Assembly: GCA_020445045.1 (NCBI GenBank)
Contig: JAGRHI010000054.1
Coordinates: 1 to 15,531, forward strand
Direction: 5' to 3'
Source of the DNA: Candidatus Competibacteraceae bacterium
GTDB taxonomy: Bacteria > Pseudomonadota > Gammaproteobacteria > Competibacterales > Competibacteraceae
Length of the DNA stretch: 15,531 nt
Shown here: one piece after another, positions 15,456 through 15,531 of the stretch
How the letters are laid out: each line of letters opens with the position of its first letter
How positions within the stretch are numbered: the stretch's first letter is position 1
Notes under the pieces: model-generated
The model's database searches: none
Told to the model about the DNA's origin: nothing
What the model saw: only the letters and a program-made list of their open reading frames with translations
Program-made: the position numbers and the translations under genes

Positions 15456-15531
15456 ATGAGTTCTTCCCCGATCAACGGCGCAAGCTACGTATTGACCGGC
15501 TTGCGCTGGCTGCCCAAGAGCGGCTTGCGCG
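15456..15531 (+). CDS. cysZ: N-terminal fragment, probable CysZ (EI24 family) membrane protein
   Basis: The frame from the ATG at 15456 stays open to the window end (25 residues seen). It contains GASYVLTGLRWLPKSGLR, which fits the start of CysZ proteins, where a G-x2-Y-x2-x-G-x3-L-x2-P-G-L-R-like stretch precedes the first membrane helix (E. coli has a comparable GIRRF-type segment). CysZ is an inner-membrane protein of sulfate uptake. The family is inferred from a short stretch only. GAGGG lies 11 nt upstream of the ATG. An in-frame ATG at 15438 has no Shine-Dalgarno. A different frame from an ATG at 15419 is also open to the edge and cannot be excluded. Confidence 0.5.
   Translation, partial: MSSSPINGASYVLTGLRWLPKSGLR

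Overview
The window carries a complete type I-E CRISPR-Cas locus followed by housekeeping carbon-metabolism genes. All genes except a fragment at the right edge lie on the minus strand. The organism is probably a gammaproteobacterium of fairly high GC: Cas1, Cas2 and Cas7e resemble the E. coli proteins closely as I recall them, the propionyl-CoA synthetase is of the enterobacterial PrpE type, and the right-edge fragment looks like CysZ. Genus cannot be fixed from the sequence alone.

Layout from left to right: (1) 1-2648, a CRISPR array with 44 repeats (the first cut by the window edge) and 43 spacers, continuing beyond the left edge. (2) 2649-2762, an AT-rich leader with several dyads and an IHF-like site. 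(3) 2763-11505, eight cas genes in the order cas3-cas8e-cse2(cas11)-cas7e-cas5e-cas6e-cas1-cas2 when read on the minus strand, tightly packed with overlaps or gaps of 3 to 56 bp. (4) 11506-11994, an intergenic stretch with two interlocked inverted repeats and no convincing gene. (5) 11995-13887, prpE. (6) 14014-15000, cytosolic-type malate dehydrogenase. (7) 15001-15455, a divergent intergenic region. (8) From 15456 on the plus strand, the first codons of a probable cysZ.

The repeat orientation (8-nt handle ATGAACCG at the 3' end on the minus strand) places the leader at the right end of the array, beside cas2. Array and cas genes therefore run in the same direction. New spacers should enter at about 2648 through Cas1-Cas2. 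Cas6e would cut the pre-crRNA after the repeat stem. Cas8e, Cse2, Cas7e, Cas5e and Cas6e would form Cascade, and Cas3 would degrade the target. Every core gene is intact and the catalytic motifs I could check are present, so the system looks functional.

I found no undescribed system. The features most worth a second look are the AT-rich central part of cas8e, the dyads in the leader, the interlocked hairpins upstream of cas3, a spacer that translates as an SF2-helicase motif, and two 33-nt spacers in an otherwise strict 32-nt array.
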